Shown here: one piece after another, positions 25,384-37,657 of the stretch
How positions within the stretch are numbered: position 1 is the first letter of the stretch
How the letters are laid out: the number at the start of each line of letters is the position of its first letter
The notes under the pieces: model-generated
Seen by the model: only the letters and a program-made list of their open reading frames with translations
What the model was told of the DNA's origin: nothing
Database searches by the model: none
Position numbers and translations under genes: made by a program
NCBI GenBank assembly: GCA_947034885.2
Contig: OX344750.2
Coordinates: forward strand, 17,726,053-17,790,052
Direction: 5' to 3'
Length of the DNA stretch: 64,000 nucleotides
Source: Thuidium tamariscinum
Lineage: Eukaryota; Streptophyta; Bryopsida; Hypnales; Thuidiaceae

Positions 25384-26136
25384 TACTTATTAAAGGTGCT
25401 ACATCTAAAACCATCCAAATAAATATCCAAACAATGTTCTTGTTAAATTGTTGGCAGTTGAAAGAAGACATTAGATTTTCTAAATTGCAATTTCCAAACA
25501 TATGAACAAGCAATTACTTTCCAAGAAGTTCAATCCCCAATGGCACTCCAGCAACAATTCTCAAGGGTCTACTGAAGCTTCGCTTCTTCAGAAGTAGCTT
25601 CAATCAATGTAAACTATGAAACCTCACAAGTGCTGATTATCCGTGAGCTCAGAACTGACCTCAGGCTTGCACACATGTTCAGAAGGTGTACATTTTGCGC
25701 AAGACTCTCTGCAAGGTAGGTTCTGCAACCAGGTCGCAATTACGTGTAGTTTACCTTACATACCAATGCTGGCCAACGTCCTCCCAACTTTCTAAATGCT
25801 GTTGATCCGACACCCATCTGCAAAAACTGAAATATTTTACAGGCATTAACCTACTATCACTCAGCCACAAGCGAAGCAAGTGACTATGGATGAATGCTCC
25901 CTTGCCCTATCAAATTACAGACACAAACTCAAGAAGCTACCGCCTGTGAGTTTTTTCTTCTTCAAAAAAATGTCATTTTACATTTCGGACAATGAATATA
26001 GCATCCAGCACATGAAAAGAATTTTCAAGATAATGACTCCGGCACTTCCTCCTCCTTTCTTCTTTCCATTGCTTGCAAGCTGCGCTCCCTTGTGCATCAT
26101 TTTGTGGGTGATATGAAAATGAGATCTAGGAAACTC
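25384..26136. other. 3' flank of the LAZ1-like gene
   Basis: Includes the probable 3' UTR of the minus-strand gene that ends at 26137. No other feature is supported. Confidence 0.5.
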
Positions 26137-29100
26137 CTATTGAGCTGGTCGAACTTTGCCAGGCTCTAAATCGGCGTCCACCGGAATCACAGCTGGTTGT
26201 TCCAACGGTGACATGTCATAAGTCTGCCTGAATTCGGCTTCATTGATGAGGGGACCACCTTGCATGTCAATAATAAGAGCACCTTGACTTTGTTCTGTAG
26301 TATTCCTGGGAATGTCCGCAGAGATGGGATCGAGTACTGCACTTTGGTTCGGACTCTTTCCAGTCCTTACATTTTCCATCTCTTGCCCAGTAGGAACAAA
26401 AGTACGGGTTCGATAACGCTTAGGAGGACCCTCGGAGTCGTTGCTGTAAAGTACGTAGTCGTGATAAGTGGGGGCAAACTGCAGGAGAAAAAAAAGCTTT
26501 TGTTAAAAAGCTGGAAGCAATTCCCATGATCTTTCCAAGAAGTTGAATAAAATCGAGAAAACAAATCTGGAAAAGCTGTATTACACAATGCAATACAGTA
26601 CTTCCGAATCTAGGCATCACTATTTCAAAATTAAGACATTCAATGAAATGATATCAGTCGCCAGACAAGAAACTGAGCATGTATGCAACAATCATTAAGG
26701 TCTGAAATTGATTTTAACCCCTTGAAAGGCTCAACCATTCACACAGTGGATGATGACTGTTTTGAAAAGCCCATTTCATCCATCAGTCCGAGATCGTTAA
26801 AGAAGCTTCAAGGAAGACCATGTAAGATCAGTAATATAGCAGAGAAAAGAAGAAGTACGGCCCTGATATTATTAGTGACAAATATTTTGGAGTAATTTCT
26901 TTTGTTTACTTTGATTATTTTAAAAATTCGTTTACTGAAAGGGCTTTTGGTAAAATGATAAATGTAAACGGATGACCATGTACCTGATGCATTGTGTCGT
27001 GGACCACATCGATAAGATTGACCACATGGAATAGACTCTGCCAAGCATTAGTTTCCGTGCCTCCAACATTAGCCTCTGCGTAGTCTTTGTAAGGAAAGGC
27101 ATAAAGGTGGGCAAAAGCCGCAAGGAGCATCTCTCCACAAATCAAGACATTTTGATAGTCTGCAGCCTCCTGGGGACTCTTGATGCTGCCACCCTCAGAA
27201 AAAAGAAAAATTACCAAGCCCTGCCACAAAACGTCTATTCAATACATGCGGCCGCAATGAACTCAATCTCAGCAACACATCAATCTGTCATATACCCCAG
27301 CATCACATGTAAAACTTATTAGGAAGTAGAGACTTTTTCATCCCAGAGGTCGAATATCTGAAGTCTACAACCACTGAAAGTATCAAAGAAACAGGTATAG
27401 CCAAACAGAAACGAAACAGCTAGTCGTAAAAATCTTCCTAGCTTGTTGCGTATAAATACGGAAGGAGTACTCACTTGCCAGTACGTTAGGAAAACCACAG
27501 ACTTCACAAGAATAAACTTGGGCAAAGCCTTGTACGGTGTCAGAAGATCCCTGCAGGCTACGTAGAATAGAACTAGTGCTCCAAGAGCCGCAGAATAAGA
27601 GAACGTGTAAATCAACGTGATGTACAAATAGCCCCCGCCGATGTAAAAACTCCCTTCTTCATACTTGTCATTGTAGTAGAGGATGAATGCTGCCAGAACC
27701 AGCAGTGGTTTCAATATGACGAACTGCAGAACTCCTTGCTTACACCTTCGAATGAATCGCCTGCAACATTAGCCAAATCAATAAGGTCAAGCAAACCTGT
27801 CAAGTCAAGTCAAGCAGCTCCTGCTGTAGATAATGATCGAAAAACCAAGGGATGCTCTACACACTGGTCAGATTCAACACTTCAGAGTCGAAATTCTATT
27901 TCCATATCAAAAGATTGCAATCAACCACGTGATGACATATGTCTCCAAAATCATTCTATAAAGAATCTGACACGCACATAGAGTGCATCTATCCACAAAA
28001 TAAAACAAGAATGACATTGCCAAACTAGGGTTGAATAAACATACTCACCCATCAAGGGGGATAGCTTGAAAGCAACAAGTCATGAGATGCCAAGAAGGCT
28101 GCAAAACTTTTCCTTGCAAGCTAGTCACAACCTCCCCAGGTCCGCCCACCCAGGCAAGACACAAGGACAGAAAATTGTAGATGACCCATGCCTCGTATCT
28201 GCACACAAACAACGCCATTCATATCATTCAACAAATCTCTCGCGTGCCTGTTCTGTCAAACACCCTCTAAGCATTATTGACACGTTCATCTTCAATTGAT
28301 TATAGTTTCTCATAAGATACACACTTAACTCTTCCACGATGACAGCAATTAAAATAACTGGATTCAAAGTGGTAATACTATGAAGAGACCAGAATATACA
28401 CATGAATATAACCATCTAAGGTAGGAACCCATTCCCATCGGGGTCCTTTCCCCGTGACTGGAAAATCCACCCGTTTACACCCATATACAATGCAAGTGTC
28501 AGCTGAATAAGTGGTTTGTGAGAAATGAGATACTTTAAGGTTCTAAGATGCTTCCATCGCAGATGCAGTTCTCATGGTGCAAGGGTAGTCTAGGCGAGCG
28601 ATAGAAACCCTACTTAAGACTTCAGCAACTGATAACTTCCTCATATGGTGGGGAATGGGTTTCCTGCCTTGTCCGAATTCAAAAACCTCTCACAATTCTC
28701 GATAAGACTGTGAAAGTCACGACTACATTAAATACAAATACTTCCTCACATAATACTGATCATACCAATCTTCTAAATAAGTATTCCACAATGAATATGA
28801 GAGCTAAAATAGAGTGGCTGCGTATTATAATGAATAGTTTCAGATGGATCATAAGAACAACCCTAAAATTTCGAATTCCTAATTAACCTAATGAGAACCT
28901 AGACCTTCTTATTAACTACCGGTGCATCTTTATACAGAAAATCCCACACTCAGTCAAAGTCGCGAAAAGAGATAATTACATTCCAATAATCGAATTGAAG
29001 ATGATCGCGTTCTTCGGCAGTAATAGAGCCAAAAAAGACATTAAAGAGTAGACCTGCACATCACCAAGCAACAATATTCAAGTCAGGGTAAGAAAATCTT

Positions 29101-29851
29101 CTGTCGAAACGCCCTAAAACCACTCTAAAGCCGTGAGTCAATCTTCTCTAGCTGGAATTGTAAGCGAAAGAAGCTCTCATCATAAGAATCATCAAAGAAC
29201 GAAGTATAAGAATCATAAAATTCACTAAACCCTCTCCAAAAGACTTACTGTCTACACTAAATGGCATATCATCAATACGCTAGGAATCACCGTGTACAGC
29301 ATTAAAAATTTACACATTAACGCCAACTAACTCCACCTGCAGCAACCTTCAAGCCCTACCCTGCTAGTTCAGATCTAACCAACCCTAGAAAAACAATCGT
29401 GGTCAACAAAAAACACACGATGCTTAAAACATCGACCGTATAGAGCTCATCGGATACTTCCCCGTCCCCGCAGATGCCTTATTCCACCAAATTAAAAACA
29501 ACCGCCTTAGAAATGCAACAAATGCAACACCGGAACAAAGCCTCTTAAACCACCTGCAACCCCCGTCCGCCACTAGACCAATACACAACCGCAGGCACCA
29601 ACCCACAACCCCCTTGCAAGAACCAAGCGCGGCGCTGTATTACTTACAGGAACCATGAGAATAATCCTCACAGTATACCGCTGATAAATCGGCTCCGTGT
29701 AGTTACAAAGATGCCGATAAATGTGATGGAGGGCCACTGCCGACGCCCCGCACGTACACAGAAACGCGAACAAAATCTCCAAGAACGCCGCCATCGCACA
29801 CCCAATCCGAATCAAACCCTCTTCCTCCAATCCCTCCACTAACAACAGCAA
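26137..29851 (-). CDS. LAZ1-like DUF300 membrane protein (TMEM184/OST-alpha type)
   Basis: Minus-strand exons, in coding order: 29648-29851, 28980-29053, 28049-28198, 27475-27760, 26984-27220 and 26137-26478. They join in frame to 430 aa, within the usual size of the family. Seven hydrophobic helices are visible, from about residue 20 to about 290. Conserved family strings seen are NYTEPIYQRYTVRI, YEAWVIYNFLSLCLAWVGGPGE, RFIRRCKQGVLQFVILKP, KSVVFLTYWQG and AFPYKDYAEANVG, followed by a soluble tail beginning FAPTYHDYVLY with RTRTFVPTGQEMENVR. Arabidopsis LAZ1 and its homologues act at the vacuole in brassinosteroid signalling and cell-death phenotypes; that role is family knowledge, not shown here. 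The first Met is at 29851, and an internal Met at residue 20 (29794) sits right before helix 1 and could be used. Intron 2 (28199-28979) is the longest. A MITE begins about 460 bp upstream of the start. Confidence 0.93.
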
Positions 29852-30309
29852 CTTCCCCCTCGTCCTCTACTCAATCCAAAGGTCCCAAAGCCCCATCATC
29901 ATGCCCACTCCCCCTCCCCTCCCATGCTGCACTACCCTCCAAATCAAAACCTCCAAACGGGAAACTGCCAACGGGTAATCTGTGTGTCGCTCTTGCAAAC
30001 TATCGTACTGCTCGATTGATAGCGAAAGCTGGGTTGGTGGACTTGGGGACTGCTTGCGTGTTGAATGAGGAAATGTAAGCTTCCTGCATAGGTGGGGTGT
30101 TGTTTCGGGATTTGGGGCAACGTGAAGCTTCGAGGGATTAAGTGGAAGAGTCGGGAGTTCGGTGGAGATGCCAGGGTGAGCGAGTAAAGGAGAGTGAAGG
30201 CGGAGAGGTTCGACGAAAGGGAGGGAGGCGGGTATCGGGGCGAGGCCAGGGGTCGCAAATGGGGCTAAGTTTAGGGGGACTCCCTCCAAACTTAGTGAAA
30301 CTCCTTCCA
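29852..30309 (-). promoter_or_regulatory. 5' leader and upstream region of the LAZ1-like gene
   Basis: Relatively GC-rich sequence between the LAZ1-like start codon and the family A MITE at 30310. It must hold the core promoter unless that lies in the repeat. No TATA box stands out. A long frame on this strand (30337-29867) is proline/leucine-rich and not recognised; I treat it as non-coding leader. Confidence 0.45.
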
Positions 30310-30642
30310 TAAGGGAGGAGGTCCATAAACCGACCATCTAAGGGCTGGAACAGAATTTTGGGCAGGTCAAACATCTTGAAGTATTTTCCAGTGAATTTTT
30401 ATTGAAAGACAGCTTGAATAGGTATCTAGCCCAAGTCGTTTCATATTTTTTGGAGCTCTGTAGAATTAGTTATGAATTTCTGAAGTCAATATGGCATAGG
30501 GCTCCAAAACCGTCCACCCCCTCAAATGTTCACTATTTGTACATTACTATAAAGATCAAAAAGCATCATGTACCAGAAATATACATTTCAGAAGGTGAGC
30601 GGTTTTGGAGCCTGAGCAATTTTTGAGCCTCCTCCTTTACTA
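30310..30642 (+). repeat. Family A MITE, copy 3 (about 333 bp)
   Basis: Left end TAAGGGAGGAGGTCCATAAA, right end GAGCCTCCTCCTTTACTA, inverted to each other, with the family A interior (GACCATCTAAGGGCTGGAAC). It borders the promoter region of the LAZ1-like gene. Confidence 0.75.
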
Positions 30643-33617
30643 AATTTATGGTAAAAACATCCAAACCTGTTAATATAAAGAATTCATAGTCAGAGGCACC
30701 TTTTCATAGGAAAAATATTTTAGTAGAATTAGCAATAAAAAATCATGAATTTTAAAAGAAATATTATAATTATTAGATACAACATGTATTTTTCATGAAT
30801 TTTCAAAAAAGAAACTCTATATACTAGCAGGTCCATCATATTGCTAGATTTGAAACCAAAATTTTCACAACTACATCAACGACAATTTTATGACACTTTT
30901 GAGGGACATTGCAATGGAAGTTTAGGGATGTATTTAGTGGCAGTTTAAAGTACGTGCATGAATGGTTATGGGTATTTCTCTTTAGGATACAAGAATTAAT
31001 TTGGATAATAGGAAAATGTCAAACGACTTATTAACCTTGAAAATATGAGACATAATTCCAATATTCTTAGTAAAAAATAATCCAATTTTCTAGCCAAATG
31101 ACTATGTTCTTTATTCTCATTGTAATGTTAAAAGTCATCCATTGGCAATTTCTTAGCTTCAGCATTCTTGTTGAATTTGTTGTCCTTTGAAGATGGATGA
31201 GGTTTTGCAAGTGGGGAAAAATTTAGTGGGATTTCTTCTAAATTAAATTTGGGCTTAAGAGGGAGAATTGAAATAATGGAAGATATCTTTGTGTCAATTT
31301 GGATAATTGGAAAAGATCAAAGGACTTATTAATCTTGAAAGGTGAGACCTATCATCAAGGTACTTTATCATAAATAATCCAACTAAGATATAATAAGGAA
31401 AGTTTGAATAGTGCAAGGAATAGTGTAAAGAATAATGTTGTATTAAGGTAACTACATCTAAAACCAATACTTTCCTATAAATAAAATCTACAAATTCTTA
31501 CCTAATATATGTATTTCTTATTCATGAGAGTCTAGTGCTGGTTTGGAAACTAATTATTTTTAGCATTTTGAAAATGCATAGTTTACGCATATGGTATTCA
31601 AAAAATGATCTACAAAGCTTCCACTTTGAAAATGTGAAAAATCTAATTTCATATTAAAAAAATCTGATTTTTTTTATTCAATGATTTTTACTTGTAGGAG
31701 AAGGTGCCTTTAATTATGTTGAATTGCTTACATTGATAGTTTTAGGTGTTTCAACTATAATTGCAAGTATAGCCTTAGCGTGTTGCCATCGCCATTTTGT
31801 GGTGTTTTGATGACAACATAGTCCCTTTGAAGATATTAAAGGCATTTTTTTTCATTCATTTTTTCTTATTGACATTTCATGTTGAGTTTCAAAGGATATT
31901 TAATTGAGTTTTTAGTTTAACTATTGTTTGTTTTCACTTAGTTGAGAATAAGTATAAAAAACAAGTTACAAAATATATTATTTTTGTGTACTTTGGGAAG
32001 TTATTGTTCCTTGCTCTAAATTTGTAGTTTCTCTACAAAAAAAAAATTTTTTAAATTTTGAGCCTTCCAAATGAAATGAAGGTCATCTACTTTAGTTTAT
32101 GCTAGAATAGGAAGTTTGAAAAAATTCATAATATTAAATATTTTATTGTAATTTAAAATTTGGATATAATTCAATGTCTATTGCATTCTAATTATAGAAT
32201 TATACAAAAAGTGAATTTATGCAATAGTATTTTCCACTATCATGTATATGAATAGTGAAATTTTTTAGATTTTTTGAAATAATTTCTATTTGATGTGATT
32301 TTTCTTCACTTTTTCTTCAAAACTCTATACCTTAAGACATGTTGTTTTGTTTTGTTTGCCATGTTGAGATCTTTTAGACTATACACCTCCCTAGTTTCAT
32401 TCTTAGTACTATCAAAAAGCGCTTGGCGAGGAGGGATGCATTAGAGGGGATTCAAGGCCAACATAAGACTGTGAGTTTCCAACACAGTGAATGCATGAAT
32501 CTGCCGCAAAAATGTAGAACTGGCCTTTGTTGACGTGGTCAAGAGTATGCCACGTCACCAACTTTATTTTGAAAAAATAAAAATAAATTTAGACTTCTTT
32601 TTGCATTTTAGGACGAATTTAAAAAAAAAAAATTAATTGCTGACTTGATAGTATCGGGAACAATTATGGGAACAGGGCTTTCGCAATCTCTTGTTGGCCT
32701 CAAATCCCCTCTAACGCAAGGACTTTGTTTCGTAGCATTCTGCCCTTGTAGTAGGAAAGTTATGAATTTTTCAATGATTTTTTTTTAAAAAAAATTAGAA
32801 AAGTACTTCTACTTTGATTTTGACTGTATCAACAGCATAGAGCACACTAATTCTCATGAAAATCAATTTTCCTTGCAAAAATCTAAATTTGTTGGTTTTG
32901 TGAAATGAAGGAGATATGTAATGTCATCTCTAAACAAATAAATATAATTTTTTTTCCGTACATATCTAGTTCCAAAATGGCTGTAAACCAGTGATTCCAA
33001 AACTGGCTAAATTTCGCTCATTTTCTACTTAATTTTTTCATGCCCTTTGTAGGAATTTTCAAAAATCTTTCAAAAATGAACATTTGGCTAAAAACCCTGA
33101 ATCTGTTTTGAGATCACTGCTGCAAACCGAGTGAGATGGGCAAAGAGCTTTAAAATCATTGGTTATAGGTCCGTGCTTTATGGATAAATATCAACGTTCC
33201 TCCATTTCCTCCCACCTGAAGGGAAAAATTGATGCAGAATATTCTTCCGAACGATTCTCGGTAATAGGGTGGACATGACAACTATACAAACCCAGTGTTC
33301 TTTTCCCACACGTCACACGGTGTCACGGTCACGAGACCCTCAATCATCCCCCGTTGCCAAGGATAGCCACCCTGGCAGCATCCCCCCTCATGATTGCTCC
33401 AGCTGGACTGGTCTCCGCGTTCATGTGAAAACCGAAGATTCGACGGCACATTCAATATTCAAGAATAAGTTGATTTAATTCCAAGGTCGTACTCTCTCTC
33501 CGGCCCTTTCCCCAATTCCCCATGCAGGACATTTAACCTAAAGTTAACGTCATAGGAAGAATACCAAAAAGTGAAGAGCTTGATAGGAAAAATGGAATAA
33601 TTTGAAATTCCCTTGAT
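30643..33617. other. AT-rich intergenic DNA
   Basis: Contains a weak family B-like fragment (about 30650-30860) and the inverted-repeat element at 32437-32718. No gene recognised. Confidence 0.6.
32437..32718. repeat. MITE with about 28-bp terminal inverted repeats
   Basis: Left end TGCATTAGAGGGGATTCAAG then GCCAACA; right end, read inverted, TGCGTTAGAGGGGATTTGAG then GCCAACA. No convincing flanking duplication, so superfamily is unassigned. No related copy recognised in this window. Confidence 0.7.
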
Positions 33618-33948
33618 TAAGGTAAGAGGTTCTATAATGGACCATCTAAGGGCTGAAACAGAATTTCAGAGAGGTAAAACCTGTAGAAATGTTTTTTAGT
33701 AAATTTTCTTTGAAAAACAAGTAGAATTGACATCTAACCCAAGTTGTTTCATGTTTTTTTGAGCTTTTTTGAATTAGTTATCAAATTTTGAAGTTGAAAG
33801 GGCATGGGGCTCTAGAATGGTGCCCTAGCTAAAATGTACATTGTCAATACACTACTAAAGGCTATGAAAAAGCAACATGTACAACTATTGTACATTTAAG
33901 ATAGGGCACCATTTTAGAACTTGCTTTATTTAAGAGCCTTCTACCTTA
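33618..33948 (+). repeat. Family A MITE, copy 4 (331 bp)
   Basis: Left end TAAGGTAAGAGGTTCTATAA, right end AGAGCCTTCTACCTTA. It is the best-preserved uninterrupted copy. It carries the single TTAA (…ACATTTAAGATAGGGC…) that corresponds to the duplicated TTAA around the insertion in copy 2. Confidence 0.8.
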
Positions 33949-34131
33949 CCAAAAAGAGAAGAGCTTGATAGAAAAAATGGAATAATTTGAAATTCCCTTG
34001 ATTATTGAGGACTTCACCGTTGGATTTTGAAACCAACTAGTTGATGAATGTGATTACAGAACTTCTAAAAAAAATCCACCATGGGGATATTGAGATTATA
34101 ATATTTGATCAATATGATATCTAAATCCTTA

Positions 34132-34361
34132 CACTAGAAGAAAAACGCAAAAATCCCTGTTTATTTCAACAAAACACATCAAGTAGATTGTGTTGAGACT
34201 GCGTTGCTGAAAATGCAGGAAAACGCTGAAAACGCAGAAAAACACAGAAAACGCGTTTTTTTTTTGTGTTTTTTAGTGTTTTTTCCGCACTTTCAGCAAT
34301 GTACTCTCAACACAATCTACCTGACGTGTTTTGTTGAAATAAACAGGGATTTCTTCTAGTG
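34132..34361. mobile_element. CACTA-superfamily non-autonomous element, 230 bp
   Basis: Starts CACTAGAAGAAAAACGC and ends with the inverted equivalent ATTTCTTCTAGTG, very close to the CACTACAAGAAA-type ends known for plant CACTA (En/Spm) elements. A 3-bp duplication TTA lies on each side (34129-34131 and 34362-34364), as expected. The inverted arms extend about 85 bp inward, so it is almost wholly a foldback. No coding capacity. Confidence 0.88.
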
Positions 34362-35519
34362 TTAGCATCAAAAAAATGTCCCCTGTGACATGCAGGGGTT
34401 AATTCTTGAACGACAAAGTGATCCCCATAGAAACTGCCCGTTAGTATGGACCTGAAGACTGTAGTAGCGGACCGCATGACAAACAGTTTTCTTGATCAAT
34501 GAACGGTGCAAATGAAAATTAAAGTGGAATTGGACTACCCTTGTTGTAAATTGAAAGGAGAGCAGCATGGGCCTCAAACCCGTGTACATGAATCTATTGA
34601 TGTTGTTCTCCATAAGCATGACACTTAAAAATATATGAGAAGTCTATGGCGCTATTTTTTGCTTTGAACGATGCAGCACACCTCTATGATCGTGTTGGAA
34701 AAAAATTGGATGACAAACGGTCTTGGAATAAACAACACATGAAATTTTTGTCATCCATCAGATATAGAACGTCTTCCGCGTTGTTCAAGGATTGAAACCT
34801 TCTATTCAACAAAGGGAGTCCATCAAGGTGAGTTGGCCCCCTCGCTCAACCATTCCAAGTAATTTTAGGGGTGTAAGTAAAACAAAACCCCTCCTATTTT
34901 ATGTTCAACTAATTTGCCTTGTACACTCTTCCTAGCTAATTTGGAGCCTTTGATTGCAATCATTAATTTAGATGTACCCAAAAAATTATTTGCAAAAAAT
35001 AAAATATTCCAACATTCTCCCAAGTAGCTAAGTGAAGGGATTAGTTCACCCTAGCCAAATAAACCCGTCCTACGAAGTGATACCAACAGACTAGATTTAT
35101 CCAAGGAGAAAATGCTGAATTTTTTAATTTTTTTGCACATTATTTTTTTGAGAAATTTTGAATTCATATTTGCAATCAAAGATACTAAATTGACAAGTCA
35201 CAAATATGAACACACCTAAAACATGGCACAAAATAGGAGGCTTTTTTATTTTTATCCCTTGATAATACATGTTTTTATCTTGCATGTCTAACTTTGATGG
35301 ATAGATTTTATGTCTTACTATTCAAAGCGGGGGGAGATTTATCTTGTGAAAAAATACAAGAATTAAAAAAAATTGTGCACAATTTTCTTTTGCATATTCT
35401 CAATTCATATTTGCTATTGAAACCTCATAAGGTGAGTCTGCCCATGAAAAGCCAAATGCCAATCAACCCATTACAAGCAAAATTATTCTCGTGGAATACA
35501 TTTGAGTTATAGATATGTA

Positions 35520-36208
35520 AACCACTACGGTGGAATTACCCTAAAACGTCCAAATAAAGAATCCCGCATGATTGGAGGCAATTTTTTCTGAAAATGATAT
35601 TTTTCTGGTATTAGTGAGTGAAAATCATGAATATTAAAAAATTTAGATTTTTTGGATGGAGTATATAATTTCTATAAATTTTCAAAGTGTTGGCTCCCTA
35701 GACCACTAGAACCGTCCTATAGGTGCACCTTGAACTGAATTCTACTGAAGAAGTGAGCCAATCAAATATTTATATGTGTCCTTGAAATGTGTCAGCCAAT
35801 TAGAATCAAATATGTGGTGAACACATTAAGGAAACTCTACTGATGCAATTAGGTAAAGTAGGAGGGCCATAAAGCAACCATCTAAGCACTGAAGCTGAAT
35901 TTTAGGGAGGGGAAATATCTTGAAATATTTTTCAATAAATTTTCTTTGAAAGACAAGAGGAAATGACATCCAACCCAAGTTGTTTCATATTTTTTGGATC
36001 TCTGTAGAATTAGTTATAAAATTTTGAAGTTGAAAGCCACAAGGCTCTAAAAGTGACCACCACCTAGAATGTACACAGTTTGTACATTTTGGAATATTGC
36101 AGAAAGCAAAATGTACCTTTGAGCCATGTTTGGTTCTAAATGCCCTATCTGAGTTCAAGCCTCCTACCTTAAGTCTACAGTCCGCTGCAAGGGACACGTT
36201 TAGGAATA
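35520..36208 (+). repeat. Family B element, copy with a nested family A insertion
   Basis: Runs from GTGGAATTACCCTAAAACG through the family B interior to about 36208, interrupted at 35854-36171 by a family A MITE. Sequence on either side of the insertion (GATGCAATTAGG and GTCTACAGTCC) is contiguous in the family B copy at 7447-7818, which confirms the nesting. Confidence 0.75.
35854..36171 (+). repeat. Family A MITE, copy 5 (318 bp), inside family B
   Basis: Left end TAAAGTAGGAGGGCCATAAA, right end AGCCTCCTACCTTA. It is flanked by TA on both sides where the uninterrupted family B copy supports a single short target, in line with TA target-site duplication. Confidence 0.8.
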
Positions 36209-36412
36209 GAGTAGAAACACCCAAAATTGTCCAAATAAGGAATTCAACATAGTTGGAGGCAACGTTTTCTAAAAATGATATTTTTCTAGTATTAGCAAGT
36301 GAAAATCACGATTATTTAAAAGAAATAGATTTTTTGGAGACAATATTTAATTTCTACAAATTTTCAAAGTGTTGGCTCCCTAGACCTGTAGGTGCCCCCA
36401 AAACTAATCCAA
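36200..36412 (+). repeat. Family B, truncated second copy
   Basis: Starts with GAGTAGAAACACCCAAAATT and the family B interior follows. It breaks off after GGTGCCCCCAAAACT. It sits directly upstream of the MAF1 leader region. Confidence 0.7.
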
Positions 36413-36524
36413 AGGCACACTTCGCTTATTAACTAAGAATTGGGTAGAATATAAACTATCCCAAATACGGCATGGCTACTTTTTTTTAAAACTTTTACCC
36501 CGGAGAACCCCAGAATTACCCTGC

Positions 36525-37657
36525 ATGGCCCACTTCGCATGGAGGATTTCGTGTCCTGCTTTCCTCGTCACCCTCACCTTCTTCGCGCCCTCCTTTCGCT
36601 ACTCCGACATCATCGTCGTCTCCGCCATAGCCAACGTCTCCGCCATAGCCATTATCTTCGTTGCAGGCGTTGGAGAGGACGAGACCTACTTTTTGGTGGA
36701 TTTATTCCGGCTTCACGATTTGTGGATTGGAGTTTTGCGATTGGATTTGCTTCCGGTGTTTTGGTTTGGAAGCGATTGGGACGTGTTTGCGCGTGGACTA
36801 GCTTGGAGTGCGTCAAGGGCGACAGCAGGGGAGTGATTGGTGGCGTTTGTTGCAGCGGATGTGCAGGTAATCTCTAGGATTTCGTTTTGGTACTACTACT
36901 ACTACTGTAACTAGGTCAGGGAAGAAGAAATAGAATTCGTGCTCTGGTGTTGAGATTCGGGTTGATCCATTTGTGCCGAGCTGGTTCTTTACATGATTTT
37001 CGTCAATTGAAAACGGTTAGGCTTTGGCACATAGTGCACTATCCCGTTCAGGATCTCGTATTAATCAACTCACTGGAACTAAGACAATCTCGATCGAGTC
37101 TAATTTGTTACTGTTCGCCGTAGCGTTCATTTGGACGTGTCGTGTCTGCAGGTGAATCTTTGACTTCAAGCTCTTCAGAATTTTCTTGGTTTTAGGGCGA
37201 TACTGTGAGTAGGTCAGGTATGCGGAGTGGAATTGATCCTCTGGTTGGAGTCGTTGGTACGCTGATGAGTCCGATTTGTGAGTGGAGTGTTCGTCACTTA
37301 CTTTTCGGCATTGAAAGCGTTTAAACTTTGGGACTTACTGCTCACTGGATTAGTGGAAAAGCAATGCTTTCGTTAAGGGATCGTAATAGTAGTACTGGGG
37401 GGGTTTGATTATTCCTGTAGACTTCGACTTTGGACTTAGAGACCAAGGATTGGATGAGGGGAAAGTTTGATGAGAATGTCTCGAATATGCTGATGTGTTG
37501 TTAACTTTGTACCTGCTTTTGTATGTTGCATCGTTGCCTGCAAATTTGTCTTTAAGTGTTGTGAGAGCAGGTATCAACTTCCTTAGTATACTTTGACTTG
37601 TAATGTGCAACAGTAAAGCAGGGTTTCGCTTGACGTTTTCCCCGACGGCCCCCAACT
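36525..37657 (+). promoter_or_regulatory. MAF1 5' leader and leader intron (duplicated upstream of the EDR4-like gene)
   Basis: A GC-richer leader exon probably ends at GCGGATGTGCAG (36866) before GTAATCTCTAGG, followed by a leader intron reaching close to the start codon at 37658. From GCGTTGGAGAGGACG (about 36665) to about 37640 the sequence is matched, with indels, by 48435-49875. It carries internal units beginning near CTAGGTCAGG (about 36913 and 37213) and a TAC trinucleotide run (about 36890-36905). Retention of this region at two loci suggests leader-intron or enhancer function, but that is inference. Confidence 0.7.

Noticed and set aside
29867..30374. Overlapping minus-strand frames upstream of the LAZ1-like gene, up to 156 codons
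   Set aside because: Pro/Leu/Ser-rich low-complexity translations in three frames, one running into the family A MITE. More likely leader sequence.
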